Shown here: in pieces, positions 34,966 to 45,700 of the stretch | How positions within the stretch are numbered: position 1 is the first letter of the stretch | Layout: the number at the start of each line of letters is the position of its first letter | Notes under the pieces: model-generated | Told to the model about the DNA's origin: nothing | Databases searched by the model: none | Seen by the model: the letters and a program-made list of their open reading frames with translations, nothing else | Made by a program: the position numbers and the translations under genes | DNA from: DATAUD01 sp036268455 | GTDB taxonomy: Bacteria; Verrucomicrobiota; Verrucomicrobiia; Limisphaerales; Palsa-1400 | NCBI GenBank assembly: GCA_036268455.1 | Contig: DATAUD010000104.1 | Location: 124,001-188,000, forward strand | Direction of reading: 5' to 3' | DNA length: 64,000 bases

Positions 34966-37431
34966 TCACTTGACCCTCCATCCCAGGATACCGCCTGAAA
35001 AGTCCGGCCGCAATTGCGCTTCGATTCTCACCGAGTCCGTTTGAACCGGATGGAACGACAGCGCATTCCATTTGTCCGGCGAAATCGGTACGGCGACCGG
35101 TTGACTGACTTCTTTCCACGCATTCCCGTCGCGATAAAGCAAACGCCATGAGGCTGGTATCCGGCACTGGCCAACGCCGGTGTCATCGAACCAATACACC
35201 TCCGCCGACGACACACTTTTCGGTTGTGGAAAATCCAATTGCACCCACTCCCTGGTGCCACGATGGTCCCACCAAGTGAAGCGCGGAATGGTGTGATCGT
35301 TGGAATTTGCCGGTTCAAGGCCGTCTTGCAACGCATCCAGCGTGTCCCCTTCGAAAGAATGCGATGCGCTCGCCCTCGCGGACCCTCCCCACTCATGCGC
35401 GTCCGGGCCTGAACCAATCACGGGAAACATCGAGATGCGCAACCGGGCCGCGCCCATGGGAATGAGAATGATCTTTTCGTTTGGCTGGTCGGATTTTACG
35501 GGACTCGGCTGGAGCCTGCCGACCACATGCTTGCTGTCGGCCTTCCAGTTGGGAATCCGACGGCCTGTCGCTTCGAGTTTAATCGGGGCCGTTTCGGGCG
35601 TGAATGGCTGGGTCGCCAGCGGTCCTTCGGCTCGGATCAGTTTGAAAGAGGAGGCTGGATTTTGCTTGTTCAGCACCAATCCGTAGTTCCATGGCGATTG
35701 CGGATAGACGTCCCACTCCGGCCATTTAGGATTGCGATCGCCGTATTTGGAGAACCGCTCCTGGATCGCCAGTGAAAAACTCAACGGGCCATAATCCACT
35801 GACGCCGCATTCTCGTTTTTAGGCCAGCGGCGGACGCCCAACTTCATTGGCATTTGCAGCATTATGGTATCTCCTTTCCGCCATTCCCGATCAAGCCGGA
35901 TAAAAGTCTCCGGCTTGGACCTCACCCTCGCCGTCTTTCCATTGATGCTCACCTTCGCTGAATCGCACCAGCGCGGAACCCGAAGGTAAAGCGGGAATCT
36001 CGCGGGAGTCGCCGTATCGATGCTGAATTTGACGGTTTCCCGAAAAGGATAGTCCGTGTCTTCCGTGATTTTGACCGCCGCGCCGTCGCCGACTTTGGCT
36101 CTGACTTCGCTGGCGGAATAAAGCGAAGCGCAAAGTCCGTTGTCGGGCGTGGCGAGCCAAAGTTCCTCGGCGTAATACGGCCAGCCGTGCGAGACGTTGT
36201 GCTGGCAGCAACGATAGACTTCATAGGGACTGTAAGAAATCATCGTGCCGGAATTTTGGATGTCGGGGGATTTGTTGTCCTGGTCGAGTTCAACCGAATT
36301 GTCGCAAGTGATGTAGTGGAGCGCCTTTTCATCGGCGGTCATCGCGGCGGGAAAAGTGTTGAACGCGAGTTCCTCACAACGATCGGCCCAGACGGGTTTG
36401 CCGGTGATTTTTGTCAGCATTTCGAAGCTGTGCATCAATTCGACGATGCCGCACGTTTCAATCCCGCCGCGCGGATCGATATAGCCGGGGCGGGAATTTT
36501 CATCGCCAACGAACCCGCCGCCTGGAAATTGCCCGTACGTGGCGAACACCGTTTCGTAATCGCGTTCGGCCGAGGCCATCTGACGGGGATCGTGCGAGAG
36601 CATGGAGAAAATCGTCCCCGCGCGAAAACCCTGCGCGATGTTGACGTTATGCCAATTGACGACTCCTTCGTCCCAGCGGGCCATGTTCGCATTCATCTTG
36701 CGCGCCAGGTCGAGCAGCCACGGTTCGCCGTTGCGATTGTAGAGCCAGAAGATGCTTTCCATGTTGTCGCCAAACCGCAGTTTCGGCCAATAGCCTTCGC
36801 CAAACGCGGTGGCGGGAAGGGTGTTTTCCCATTTGAAATAGCGGTCCATCACATTGGTGGCGCGCGGGTCGGCGGTCGCCTCATAATAAGACTGGAGGAC
36901 GTTGAGCATGATCATGTGCGGCCAAAGGTCCGGTTTGCCGTCCAGGCTGGTGAGCAATTCGCGCGGGCCGAAATACCCGTCCTCGCGCTGGGAAGCCAGC
37001 ACGGCATCGATCCACTTTTTCGCCTCCGCCTCAATGCTGGCATCCTTGAGCACGTAACCGAGATCGCCGTAGCCCTTGAGCCAATACGGCAACTCCTCCC
37101 AGCCAAACTTGCCGCGGCCTTGCGGGTCAGCCCATGAACTTTTGCCAAAATCCAGCCACGGCGAAATTTGCTCGAGATGCCCCGTCATGCCGTCGCGTTC
37201 CAACTCAAGTTCGTGGCGCAGCCAGCCGCGCGGAGTGACCGACCCCATGGGAAGTTTATAAAACGGAGAGGCGGCCAACGGGGGGCGATTGCCGAGATAA
37301 AAAGAATTGGTCGCGGTCGAATCGGGACTTTCAACCACGGTGCTTTGGGCGAATCCAACCGTCAGCGGCCCCAAAAAACAAAGGGCGGCAAGATGGCGGG
37401 TAAAAACTATCGATTTCATAAACTGAATCAT
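34966..37431 (-). CDS. Secreted GH127/GH146-type beta-L-arabinofuranosidase-like protein
   Basis: 821 residues with a signal peptide (LAALCFLGPLTVGFA). The alpha/alpha barrel shows GWEELPYWLKGYGDLGYVL and the family metal/catalytic motifs: ETCGIVELMHSFEML (Glu-x-Cys) and the double cysteine Cys408-Cys409 in YRCCQHNVSHGWPYY. GH127 enzymes use a cysteine nucleophile with zinc to remove beta-L-arabinofuranose. A C-terminal beta-sandwich and a discoidin-like end (SSAEVYWFDDTG, IPASWRLLYRDG) follow. The ATG overlaps the upstream GH2-LamG stop (ATGA); ATG 37419 (MKSIVF) is a possible second start. Substrates could be pectin or arabinan side chains. Exact specificity is unknown. Confidence 0.85.
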   Translation of the reverse strand: MIQFMKSIVFTRHLAALCFLGPLTVGFAQSTVVESPDSTATNSFYLGNRPPLAASPFYKLPMGSVTPRGWLRHELELERDGMTGHLEQISPWLDFGKSSWADPQGRGKFGWEELPYWLKGYGDLGYVLKDASIEAEAKKWIDAVLASQREDGYFGPRELLTSLDGKPDLWPHMIMLNVLQSYYEATADPRATNVMDRYFKWENTLPATAFGEGYWPKLRFGDNMESIFWLYNRNGEPWLLDLARKMNANMARWDEGVVNWHNVNIAQGFRAGTIFSMLSHDPRQMASAERDYETVFATYGQFPGGGFVGDENSRPGYIDPRGGIETCGIVELMHSFEMLTKITGKPVWADRCEELAFNTFPAAMTADEKALHYITCDNSVELDQDNKSPDIQNSGTMISYSPYEVYRCCQHNVSHGWPYYAEELWLATPDNGLCASLYSASEVRAKVGDGAAVKITEDTDYPFRETVKFSIDTATPARFPLYLRVPRWCDSAKVSINGKTARVRSKPETFIRLDREWRKGDTIMLQMPMKLGVRRWPKNENAASVDYGPLSFSLAIQERFSKYGDRNPKWPEWDVYPQSPWNYGLVLNKQNPASSFKLIRAEGPLATQPFTPETAPIKLEATGRRIPNWKADSKHVVGRLQPSPVKSDQPNEKIILIPMGAARLRISMFPVIGSGPDAHEWGGSARASASHSFEGDTLDALQDGLEPANSNDHTIPRFTWWDHRGTREWVQLDFPQPKSVSSAEVYWFDDTGVGQCRIPASWRLLYRDGNAWKEVSQPVAVPISPDKWNALSFHPVQTDSVRIEAQLRPDFSGGILGWRVK

Positions 37432-40400
37432 TGGTCAATTAACTCGAAGAAAGCGGCGGCGCCGGAGGGCTTTAGAGTCAGTGTGTTTGTTCCGTTGGCG
37501 GTTGCGGCCGTGTTGGTGACGATGGACCAAACCACGGGTGGAACCAGGTTTGTCGTGCTGTAAATGTTGAAACCAGAATTCGCCGGCCACGCCAAAGTGA
37601 GGCCGCTGGCGTTTTCCGCGGACACACCCAAACCCGGCGGCGCAAGGCCCATATACTTGACGCGCAGGGCCGTTTCCGCCGATTGACGCGCGGCAGCGGA
37701 CAATGCCGCGGAGTAAAGCCGCACTTCGGCAAGGTCGCCGCTGAAAAAACCGCCGCCGCTCGGAACCGCCCCCAAGTCCAGCGATGGCGGCGCCGTCAGC
37801 GATTCCGTGCCTCCGGTCCCGCTCGCCACTTGCACCCCGTCCACATACAACACCAAAGCGCCCGTGCTCTCAGTCCGCTCGAACGTCGCCACGTGCGGCC
37901 GCCCGTTATTGAATCCCGACACTGAATTGATCGAGGTGTCCGGATTGCCCACGCCCGCGGCGATCTGCCCAGCGGCATTCAACTGGACGCCAAAATCATT
38001 CTGGCCGTTCGGCTCGTCGCCGTTAACGAGTCCCGCCCCTTGGTAGAATTCCGTGCCTGTTCCCTGGCTGGTTTGCGCGCTCTGAAAGACAATCATGAGT
38101 GTAAAATCATCCTGAACCGGCCGATTGAACGAAAGATATGTGCCCTCCCCCGAGTTAAATCGCACCACTGGCTGGCCATTCATCGCATTAGTAATGTAAG
38201 ACGGCTCGTTGCCGGTGATCGTCTGCGTCGCATTATTCCCGTTGCCGCTCAAATCTGTCCAATTAGAAACAGCCGCGCCGCCGGCCAATCCGGTGATGGC
38301 GCTCGCCGCAAACCAGGCGTTGAGAAGCGACGGCAACGCGCTGACCTCGCTCGAACCCGCGCCGGCGCCGGCAGAATCCACAGACGAAATGACGTAATAA
38401 TAAGTCGTGCCGTTGACCACATTGGTGTCCGTGTACCCGGGCGCGCTTACGTTGGCAATGACAACAAACGGCCCGCCGGGCGAAATCGAACGGCCCACGT
38501 TGTAACTCGTCGCGACAGCCACCATCCACCAATTCAAGGTTACCTCCCCGTTGGCCGCCGTTACAGTCACGTTGGTCGGAGGGGCGAGCGGGGATTCGCT
38601 ATCTTCATACAAGGCGGCGATTTCCAAATTGCCCAAGGCTCGCGAGTAAATCTTGATTTCATCGAGGCTGCCGTTGAAAAAACCTCCGCCCGATTGAATG
38701 GCGCCGAACTTCATATAGACCGAGGCGGTCAAAGAGTTTGCGGAGCCTGTGCCGCTCGCCTCCAGAGTGCCATCGAGGTAAAGTTGCATCGCGCCGGTGG
38801 ATTGCACACGCGTCGCGACGCAATAGTGCCACGCTCCGTCATTGATCGGCGCGCTGGAGAACAGGACAAGGCCGGTATTTCCCGTTCTAAAGGCCAATTG
38901 ATTTCCAGCCAGGGCGGTCCCAAAATCGTTGACGTTCGAACCCGCGGTTGCATCGACCAACCCCGCTGCCTCCGCCCATGCGCCCGAGCCGACAGTGGCC
39001 GTGGTCTTGACCCAAAAGGCGATGCTAAAATCATTGCTGATACCGCGATTGACCTGGACGTAATTATTGACTCCGCTGAAGCTCAGGCAGCCGTCCACCT
39101 TGCCTTGTGAATTCCATGAAGCCCGGTAAACCGTCCCATTGTTTTTGCCGGTCAAATCGGCCGCCACAGTTCCGTTGGTTTCATCCAGGGGCCAGTAGTC
39201 GAGGTAATCGGCAGGCAATGTCAAAGTATTCGCGACCAGGTTGGTGCCGTCGATGATTTGCCCCGTAATGGCTTTTTGATTGGAAACTGTGATGCGGGTG
39301 GGATCGGGCTTCACAATGCGGTCGTATGTCAGCAGCCCATCGCATTCGTTTTCAACGTCGGTGATTTGCGTGTAAATGGCCGCGTTCAATCCACCGGATT
39401 TATATGCGACAAGATCGTCAATAAAAGAATCGTACTCGGGCGCGATATTTGCGGCGGCGCCCGCATTCACATAGCCAACCGAGGCCGCCCCAGGATTCCA
39501 CAAATGCCCCGGCGCGAGAAGCCCAATCCCACCGAATTCGCCATCAACCGCCGCTTCGGTCGCGCTGGTCGGGTCGCCCGGAGCGGGATAGCTATGGTTG
39601 TCCAGGACGTCCCCGACGCCAAAATAACTCCCGCCGCTGGCCTCATTCACCAGGCGCGCCGGATCCAATCCTTCGACCAATCCGACAAGATAAGCGGTAT
39701 TGGTCTGTCCGACGCCGTTGCCGCTTCCCTGCTGGCCCTGACCCTCGTTAAAAATATCCCACATGATGATGGCGGGGCTGTTCCAGTGATTGGTCACAAG
39801 GGCGCTCAATTCGGCGATGAATTGGAGAGGATTAACAGCCGGTGGATTTGGATTGCCCGTGTAGGAATTGCAGGTCGGCATGTCCTGCCAGATCATCATT
39901 CCCAGTGTGTCCGCCCAATAATACCAGCGCTGCCGCTCGACTTTTTCGTGTTTGCGAATCGCGTTAAACCCCAGCGCCTTTTCCTCCTGGATGTCAAATT
40001 CCAGTGCCGCGTCAGTCGGCGCCGTGTAAATGCCGTCCGGCCAGTAACCCTGGTCCAACGGCCCCATTTGAAAGATGGATTGATTATTCAGCAGAATCCA
40101 CGGAACGCCGTTGACGATGGAGACGGAAATCTTCCGCATCCCGAAATAACTGCTCACGCTGTCCGCGTTCGTGCCATTTTGCGTGACCGATATTTGAATG
40201 CCGTAGAGAAACGGGTCGCTGGGCGACCAGAGACGCGGGTTTGGAACCGGAATGACGATCTCACGACCAGGAGCGCCACTGACTGTTTGTATGACAGTAC
40301 TATTGCTCAACATTGTCGCCGAAACGGACACTCGGTTGCTGGAATAAGTATTGACGGTCACGAAAGCCCGGAGATTATCGATATCAGGAACGATCTCCAG

Positions 40401-41069
40401 GTTTTGCACCCCGGCCGCGTTCACCGGCTCGAGCCAGACCGGCTGCCAAATTCCGCTGGATGACGTGTACATGATTCCGCCGGGATACAGTGTCTGCTTG
40501 CCGCGCGGCTGGCTTCCATTGTCCTCCGGACTGTAAACCTGCGCGATCAATTCCTGCGCGCCGCTGCCGTTCAACTCAGGAGTAATGTCGTAACTAAACG
40601 GATCGTAGCCGCCCTTATGAGTTCCGACGCTTCGGCCATTGATGTAAACCTGCGATTGCCACGTCACCGCGTCCATGTGAAGGATGATTCTTTGGCCGCT
40701 CCAACCGGACGGCACGATAAAAGTCGTCCGATACCACGACCACGCGTGGTATTGCATCACGCCGGAAATCGCCGATTCCATCGGATACGGAACCAGAATG
40801 TTTCCGGAAAGGGTTTGGTTTGTCGGAACCGGATCGCTGTTGGTGATTCCCGGTTCGAACTGCCAGATTCCATTCAGATTCAGCCAATTCGATCTTTCCA
40901 TCTGCGGCCGCGGATACTCCGGCAGCGGGTGGTTCGTATCCACCTGGCTGGTCCATTGCGTCATCAATGGGGCCTGTTTCATCTGCCACGCGGCCGGACT
41001 GGAGTTTGCAATCAACGCCGCCGCAAAGAGAAGAAGCGACCTCGTTTTAAGTAACAGGCGGCGGCTCAT
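37428..41069 (-). CDS. Secreted GH2 protein fused to LamG-Fn3-LamG
   Basis: 1213 residues. Signal peptide (SLLLFAAALIANSSPAA), GH2 domains from ~45 (RPQMERSNWLNLNGIWQFEP), acid/base Glu442 in IIMWDIFNEGQGQ, nucleophile Glu511 in DGEFGGIGLLAPG. After the enzyme (~620) come a LamG domain (DYWPLDETNGTVAADLTGKN), an Fn3-like domain (VTVTAANGEVTLNWW), a second LamG (WTDLSGNGNNATQTI, FSGDLAEVRLYSAALS) and the short C-terminal module (LTLAWPANSGFNIYSTTNL ... FFELIDQ). LamG parts likely hold the enzyme on a polymer. ATG 41075 is an alternative start. A palindromic site ends 34 bp upstream and is shared with the divergent gene at 41179; GH127 follows with a 4-bp overlap. Confidence 0.87.
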   Translation of the reverse strand: MSRRLLLKTRSLLLFAAALIANSSPAAWQMKQAPLMTQWTSQVDTNHPLPEYPRPQMERSNWLNLNGIWQFEPGITNSDPVPTNQTLSGNILVPYPMESAISGVMQYHAWSWYRTTFIVPSGWSGQRIILHMDAVTWQSQVYINGRSVGTHKGGYDPFSYDITPELNGSGAQELIAQVYSPEDNGSQPRGKQTLYPGGIMYTSSSGIWQPVWLEPVNAAGVQNLEIVPDIDNLRAFVTVNTYSSNRVSVSATMLSNSTVIQTVSGAPGREIVIPVPNPRLWSPSDPFLYGIQISVTQNGTNADSVSSYFGMRKISVSIVNGVPWILLNNQSIFQMGPLDQGYWPDGIYTAPTDAALEFDIQEEKALGFNAIRKHEKVERQRWYYWADTLGMMIWQDMPTCNSYTGNPNPPAVNPLQFIAELSALVTNHWNSPAIIMWDIFNEGQGQQGSGNGVGQTNTAYLVGLVEGLDPARLVNEASGGSYFGVGDVLDNHSYPAPGDPTSATEAAVDGEFGGIGLLAPGHLWNPGAASVGYVNAGAAANIAPEYDSFIDDLVAYKSGGLNAAIYTQITDVENECDGLLTYDRIVKPDPTRITVSNQKAITGQIIDGTNLVANTLTLPADYLDYWPLDETNGTVAADLTGKNNGTVYRASWNSQGKVDGCLSFSGVNNYVQVNRGISNDFSIAFWVKTTATVGSGAWAEAAGLVDATAGSNVNDFGTALAGNQLAFRTGNTGLVLFSSAPINDGAWHYCVATRVQSTGAMQLYLDGTLEASGTGSANSLTASVYMKFGAIQSGGGFFNGSLDEIKIYSRALGNLEIAALYEDSESPLAPPTNVTVTAANGEVTLNWWMVAVATSYNVGRSISPGGPFVVIANVSAPGYTDTNVVNGTTYYYVISSVDSAGAGAGSSEVSALPSLLNAWFAASAITGLAGGAAVSNWTDLSGNGNNATQTITGNEPSYITNAMNGQPVVRFNSGEGTYLSFNRPVQDDFTLMIVFQSAQTSQGTGTEFYQGAGLVNGDEPNGQNDFGVQLNAAGQIAAGVGNPDTSINSVSGFNNGRPHVATFERTESTGALVLYVDGVQVASGTGGTESLTAPPSLDLGAVPSGGGFFSGDLAEVRLYSAALSAAARQSAETALRVKYMGLAPPGLGVSAENASGLTLAWPANSGFNIYSTTNLVPPVVWSIVTNTAATANGTNTLTLKPSGAAAFFELIDQ

Positions 41070-41102
41070 TCTCATCCAGCATACGGCACCGCTGAGAACT
41101 GT

Positions 41103-41126
41103 CACGTGGCCATTTTATGCCACACG
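41103..41126. promoter_or_regulatory. Palindromic operator-like site 3, divergent
   Basis: CACGTGGC-CATTTTAT-GCCACACG, the same palindrome and spacer as site 1 with one changed base per half-site. It lies in the 109-bp gap between the divergent GH2-LamG (start 41069) and GxGYxYP (start 41179) genes, so one site could control both. Confidence 0.65.
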
Positions 41127-41178
41127 CGGCCTTTCCGCTTGGATTGACTTGCCCGCCTGTTCACCGGAATACTGGCGT

Positions 41179-42729
41179 ATGCAATTGCAATCGGAGGGAC
41201 CGAAGTGTCGCGTATTAATCTTGTTGGCAGCCGCCTGTTTGAGTTTCATAATTTGTGCTCAAGGGGCCGGTCTTAATTGGCCAACCAATCAATTGTTGCC
41301 CTCTTTCTCCACGCCAGCTCCCGTCCTTGATTGCATCAATCTCAGTTTCAATGGCGCGGAGATCGACCTGTTTTCCTCGCTTGAAGGGCTCGTGAATCGG
41401 GATCATCCGCAAATCGTCTGCCTCAATCGCCGCGAAGCCGAGGGCCGGTCAACGTGGCTTGATCTCCATAAACTTTCTTGCAAGGACATCAGCGGCTACG
41501 ACGCAATTCTAAAATACCGCGCGAGCTTCACCGGCCTCGTCGTTACCGATCCCGAGCAGCCGCACACGTTGAATTTGGCAACCACGATTGCCGGGGTGAA
41601 AAACGAACTCATTTGCGATCCGAGCCTGCTTGCGACACTGACCAACGCTCCCTACAACGTTCCAATTGTTGACGATTTGCGGGGCAAGTTCGCCGACAAA
41701 TACGAGGTCTATCGCTACCTCTACAAAAACTTCTGGCCGCAATGCACCCACCGCGTTTTTGCCGGCATGGGTCCGAAATTGCACGGTCACTTGCGCGATT
41801 ATCTCATCTCCGTGAAGGCCGCGACGGTCTGGCTTGGCCCAGGAATCCCCGAGGACGCGGAATTGCTGCGTTCGTTCGTTTCACAGATGCCGCCCGTTGG
41901 CGGCGTTTACATGGGTTGGTGGCCCGGCGAAGGCGACGGCCTGGAGTGGATTGCCCGCTACGGAATTCCCGTTCTTGCGAGCGACTTTTTTTGCAATGGC
42001 ACCGTTTTCAGCGGAGTCCCCCGCGCCATCAACATTCCTGAAATCCCGCCGCCGCCGCCGCTCGAAAATAAAGTCTATGTCGCGCTGATTCTCAGCGATG
42101 GCGACAACATCCAATACATGCAGCACGCGATGAAAAAGGACTGGGGAAATTCGGTGCGCGGCACAATCCCGATCGGCTGGACTTCCTCCCCGCTTGCGGT
42201 GGATATGGACCCCGTGATGCTCGACTATTATTGGAGCACGGCCACAACCAATGATTGCCTCGTCTCAGGCCCATCGGGCGCCGGATACGCGCACATCAAT
42301 CATTGGAGCCCGGACAATCTCGCGGCGTTTACCAAAGTTTCCGCTCCTTATCTGCAGCGGGCCGGCCTGCGTGTCATCACCATCTGGGACAAAGTCAATG
42401 ACAAGGTCGCGCGGTCATTTGCGACGAACTGCCCGAACCTACTGGGGCTGACGGACCAAAGCGGAACTTACAGCAAAGTGAATCTCGGCCTGCGGACAAT
42501 TCGCTTGACTCCGACTTACACCTCGACCGTCCATGAAATGATCTCCTGGATCAGCGACGCCGCCGCGAGTTGGAACGGCTCCGCCCCGCTTTTTATCGCG
42601 GCGCAATCGGACGTCTGGAACATTGGACCGTCCGATCTCGCCAAAGTCGCCCGCGCTTTGGATCCCAAAAAATACAAACTGGTCCGCCCCGATCAATTAT
42701 TCATGCTTGCCAATTCTTATGCGCGCTAA
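41179..42729 (+). CDS. Secreted GxGYxYP-family putative glycoside hydrolase
   Basis: 516 residues with a signal peptide (RVLILLAAACLSFIICAQG). The family, named for a GxGYxYP-like motif, is represented here by PSGAGYAHINHWSP; VYVALILSDGDNIQYMQHAMK and GTIPIGWTSSPLAVDMDPVM are other conserved blocks. The N-terminal part (NLSFNGAEIDLFSSLEGLVNR) is the usual GxGYxYP_N domain. The biochemical activity of this family is not established; its barrel fold and neighbours suggest glycan cleavage. The start at 41179 follows the palindromic site by 52 bp. It ends 11 bp inside the S53 peptidase gene. Confidence 0.82.
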   Translation: MQLQSEGPKCRVLILLAAACLSFIICAQGAGLNWPTNQLLPSFSTPAPVLDCINLSFNGAEIDLFSSLEGLVNRDHPQIVCLNRREAEGRSTWLDLHKLSCKDISGYDAILKYRASFTGLVVTDPEQPHTLNLATTIAGVKNELICDPSLLATLTNAPYNVPIVDDLRGKFADKYEVYRYLYKNFWPQCTHRVFAGMGPKLHGHLRDYLISVKAATVWLGPGIPEDAELLRSFVSQMPPVGGVYMGWWPGEGDGLEWIARYGIPVLASDFFCNGTVFSGVPRAINIPEIPPPPPLENKVYVALILSDGDNIQYMQHAMKKDWGNSVRGTIPIGWTSSPLAVDMDPVMLDYYWSTATTNDCLVSGPSGAGYAHINHWSPDNLAAFTKVSAPYLQRAGLRVITIWDKVNDKVARSFATNCPNLLGLTDQSGTYSKVNLGLRTIRLTPTYTSTVHEMISWISDAAASWNGSAPLFIAAQSDVWNIGPSDLAKVARALDPKKYKLVRPDQLFMLANSYAR

Positions 42730-45700
42730 ATTTTATTGCGCGGCGGTCTTTTTTCTCGCCGCCACCGTCGCGTTTGCCCAGCAGGGACGCGTATTGCACG
42801 GGCACGTGCCGGACGTTGTTGGCCGTTTGCAGCCGATGTCGGACGTTACGGCACAAACCCGGCTACGGCTTTCCGTCGGATTGCCGTTGCGCAACAAAAC
42901 CGCCCTCACAAACCTTTTGCAGGACCTCTATAATCCCGCCAGCCCGCGCTTTCACCATTATTTGACCACGGAAGAATTCACCGAACAATTCGGCCCGACC
43001 GAAGAGGATTACCAGAAAGTGCAGGATTTTTTGGCGGCGCGCGGGCTCGTGGTGACGGGCACGCATCCGAATCGAATGGTTGTGGAGGCGAGCGGCGCGG
43101 CGGCGGATGTCCAAAGGGCTTTTCACACGCGCCTCCGGGTTTATCGCCACCCGACCGAACAGCGTAATTTCTTCGCGCCCGACACGGACCCCTGGGTGGA
43201 AGCCGATGTTCCCGTGCTCGATGTCATGGGTTTGGATGATTACATCCTGCCGCATCCTCTCGATTTGCGCCGGCCCACGCCCAGCGTGACGAACACCACG
43301 ACTGTCACCAATTATTCCGAAACAGGCTCCGGTCCAAACGGCACTTACATAGGAAACGATTTTCGCACAGCCTACGTTCCCGGAGTGACCAATACCGGCA
43401 CGGGCCAATACATCGGTCTGGTCGAGTTTGGCGCTTATTGGACCAACGATATTCACACCTATGAAATCGACGCCAAACTTTCCACCAACATCGCCGTTTC
43501 CAACATTCTTTTGGACGGCGTCACGGAACCGCCCGCCACCGGCACTGACGCCGGCGAACAGGCCCTGGACATTGAGATGTGCATTTCGATGGCGCCCGGA
43601 GCCACCGTGCTTTATTACGGCGGCAACGTCGTTGACAACATTTACAGCAGAATCGCCAGCGATAATCTTGCCAAACAAATCAGTTGTTCGTTCGGTTTTG
43701 GCATCGACTCCACAACCGAGCAGCTCTACCAGGAATTTGTCGCGCAAGGGCAAAATTTCTTCGTCGCGTCGGGCGACGCCGGGGCGTACGTCGGAACGAT
43801 CAATCCGCCGGCGGCTGAGCCTTATATTACGATTGTTGGCGGCACTGCTTTGTACACCGTGAGTCCTGGTGGCGCCTACCAGCAGGAATTGACGTGGGTC
43901 GGAAGCGGCGGCGGCGTCAGCACTTTTTACGCGATTCCAAATTACCAGCAGGGCATCAACATGGCGGCGCTTCAGGGTTCGAGCACGATGCGCAATTTTC
44001 CGGACGTCGCCATGATGGCGGACACCGTCATTTTTCTCGCGGCCAATGGCGGGACCGGGCCAATCGGGGGCACCAGCGCTTCTTCGCCGGAGTGGGCGGC
44101 GTTTTATTCGCTCGCGAATCAGCAGGCCGCCTCGGTGGGCCAGCCGCCGCTCGGATTTTTAAACCCGGCGCTTTACGGGCTTGGCAAATCGGCCAACTAC
44201 AGTCAGTGCTTTCATGACATCACCAGCGGGAACACGACCAATTTCACCAGCGGCCCCAAGAAATTCTTCGCCGCCACCGGTTACGATCTTTGCACCGGTT
44301 GGGGAAGCCCGAAAGGCAGCAATTTGATCAACGCCCTGACGGCGATTGGCACGAATAATTTTATGCTTTACGCGACGCCCGCGACTCTGAACATGACCGT
44401 CGGCGGGGCGGCGACAGTTCTGATAACGGACCAGCCGATGAACATCTCCAACGTCCCCGTTTCGCTTTCCGTAACAGGACTTCCCACCGGTGTGACCGCC
44501 TCGTTCAGCGCGGCCACGACGACGAACACAAGCCTCCTGACCTTGATCACGGGAGGCGACGCGTCCGCTGGAACCAGCACGCTCACTTTGACCGCTTCCT
44601 CCGAGAGCATCACCCAAACCACTTCTCTCACGCTCACTATCGAGACCGCTACGCCCGGAACTTCGGAGGTCAACCTTTCGCCGAATTTCAATATCGCCGC
44701 GATTTACGGCGACGGCCTTGCATTTTCCTCCGGCGGCGGGGCGGATGGCGGCGGAAACGCTTATTCGGCCAATCTCCTTGGGACGTCGCTAAATTGGAAC
44801 GGTTGCCTGTTCGTGCGAGGAGCGGCCAACGCCAATGATGCCGTTCGATGCTCCGGCCAAACCGTCACGCTGCCTGCTGGCGAATTTTCGTCCCTGCAAA
44901 TTTTGGCCACAGCCGTCGATGGCGCCCAGGCCTCGCAACAGTTTATCGTTACGTACACCGACGGCGCCACTTCCGCCTTTACCCAGAGCCTCAGCGATTG
45001 GACTTCTCCGCGGAATTACCCGGGCGAATCCGTCGCCGCCACCACACCGTATCGCAACACCAGTTCGGGGGCGAAAGACACGGTTACAGAGGCTGTTGTC
45101 TATGGGTACTCATTCGCCCTTAATAACACCAAGACTCTCAAAAGCATCAAACTCCCTGATAACAGCGACGTCGTTGTTTTCGCCATGACGCTGGCGAATG
45201 ATTTTACGCTTTACGGCGCGCCTTCTTCCGTTGTTTTGACAGCCGGTGGAAAATCCTCCTGCTATCTCATCTCCGGTCCCGTGAATGGTTTTACCGGCGG
45301 CGTAAGCTTGTCCGTCAGCGGCCTTCCGACTGGCGTCACTGCCTCGTTCAGTCCCTCCGCCTCCACCACCGGAAGCATCTTGATGCTGACCGCCGCGGCC
45401 ACCGCGCAAACTGTCAACACCAATGTTGTCGTAACGGGAACACTCGATGGAGTGATACACAACGCCGGGTTTAATTTCTCCGTGGTCACGCCGATTCCCG
45501 GGGCGACCACAGTCAATCTCGCCGCTTCGTTCAACCTCAGCGGCATCGTCAGTGATGGCTCATCCTTCAGCGCCACCGGCGGCCTGGATGGAGTGGGCAA
45601 TGACTATTCCGCCAACCTCTTCGGCACCGCTCCAAACTGGAATCGCTGCCTGTTTACCTTCGGCCCAACCGGCTCCTCTGATGCCGTGCAATGTTCCGCC

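Noticed and set aside
39258..40463. 401-residue plus-strand frame inside GH2-LamG
   Set aside because: Antisense to a gene with both catalytic Glu motifs; no independent support.
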